Origin: an uncultured Methylocystaceae bacterium
GTDB taxonomy: Bacteria; Pseudomonadota; Alphaproteobacteria; Rhizobiales; Beijerinckiaceae
Direction of reading: 5' to 3'
Assembly (NCBI GenBank): GCA_937870755.1
Contig: CALMZV010000069.1
Coordinates: 1-64,000, forward strand
Length of the DNA stretch: 64,000 bases
Shown here: positions 63,700 to 64,000 of the stretch, piece by piece
Layout of the letters: the number at the start of each line of letters is the position of its first letter
How positions within the stretch are numbered: position 1 is the first letter of the stretch
Program-made: the position numbers and the translations under genes
The notes under the pieces: generated by a model
Database searches by the model: none
What the model was told of the DNA's origin: nothing
The model's input: only the letters and a program-made list of their open reading frames with translations

Positions 63700-64000
63700 G
63701 TGAGTCTCCCAAATCGCGTCGACCCGTTCGGCGCGATTTGCGTTTCGCCGACGCGCGGGATGTTCATGGGCAACCGGGGCGGACGTTTTCACCGAGCCGA
63801 CCGAACGCTCGGCGTCATGCGCTGGAAGTCGAAAAGCTGGATCGTCTGCCTGTGCGCGTTCAAAATCCGACGGCGCACGGTGTTCGGCGAAGGCTACACC
63901 GAACTTTTCTTTCTCGATGAACCGACGGCCCTGGCCGCTGGGCACCGGCCGTGTTTCGAATGCCGACGGACGGAGGCGCGCGCCTTCGCCACAGCCGCCG
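63700..64000 (+). CDS. Conserved uncharacterised protein, cut by right window edge
   Basis: A GTG at 63700 opens a frame that continues beyond base 64000, giving 100 residues here. It reads MSLPNRVDPFGAICVSPTRG, then MGNRGGRFH, a Trp-rich segment, GYTELFFLDEPTALAAGHRP and CFECRR. I recall the combination PNRVxPFG, GNRGGRFH, YTELFFLDE and GHRPCFECRR from conserved alphaproteobacterial proteins of unknown function. The CFEC pair with a nearby His might bind metal. A start at the internal ATG 63760 is possible but would lose the conserved N-terminus. Confidence 0.72.
   Translation, partial: MSLPNRVDPFGAICVSPTRGMFMGNRGGRFHRADRTLGVMRWKSKSWIVCLCAFKIRRRTVFGEGYTELFFLDEPTALAAGHRPCFECRRTEARAFATAA

Overview
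This 64 kb window comes from a high-G+C alphaproteobacterium, most likely of the order Hyphomicrobiales (Rhizobiales). The evidence is the run chvI-chvG-hprK-EIIA(Man)-HPr close to pckA, the short HprK, the alphaproteobacterial transcription/translation operon rimP-nusA-ylxR-infB-rbfA-truB, a UPF0314 protein, and several Omp25-like or TorF-like surface proteins. The family cannot be fixed from these genes. No rRNA, tRNA, CRISPR array, complete prophage or insertion sequence was seen.

Layout. 1-9.2 kb: a repeat-rich secreted protein cut by the left edge, an L,D-transpeptidase, then the minus-strand operon rimP-nusA-ylxR-infB-rbfA-truB. 9.2-21.6 kb: a YidB-like protein, pckA, a two-barrel outer membrane protein, a HugZ-like protein, the envelope-stress and carbon-control block chvI-chvG-hprK-EIIA-HPr, and a FIST sensor paired with a PAS-GGDEF-EAL enzyme. 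21.6-27 kb: pgi and dnaN flank a compact restriction-modification-repair island (C5 methyltransferase, putative PD-(D/E)XK nuclease, Vsr) of lower G+C. 27-30 kb: PBP1A and a Nudix hydrolase. 30-42.5 kb: an envelope glycoconjugate locus. It holds two tandem GT4 glycosyltransferases, a GT-A glycosyltransferase, a solitary LptF/LptG-type permease and a KpsMT-type ABC exporter. Facing these is a tightly coupled seven-gene operon: acyl carrier protein, ketosynthase, two hotdog proteins, an SDR reductase and two membrane glycosyltransferases. An IHF-like protein ends this block.

42.9-50.6 kb: groES-groEL under a CIRCE element and a near-consensus promoter, a fused DNA methyltransferase/Mrr-like nuclease with an AT-rich central segment, a palindromic repeat, a Wzx-type flippase, an L,D-transpeptidase and a DUF2076 protein. 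50.7-53.9 kb: a TorF-type porin and glnK-amtB behind a sigma-54 promoter. 54-61.6 kb: glycolate oxidase glcD-glcE-(UPF0314)-glcF divergent from lactate-utilisation lutABC. 61.6-64 kb: small proteins, a third L,D-transpeptidase, and a conserved gene cut by the right edge.

The best candidate for an undescribed system is the 36.6-42.1 kb operon. It encodes its own acyl carrier protein and elongation enzymes together with two lipid/polysaccharide glycosyltransferases, and lies next to export genes. It is read here as a dedicated pathway that makes an unusual acyl chain and glycosylates it for the envelope; the product cannot be deduced from sequence. Most gene starts were refined by eye from ribosome binding sites, signal peptides and family N-termini.
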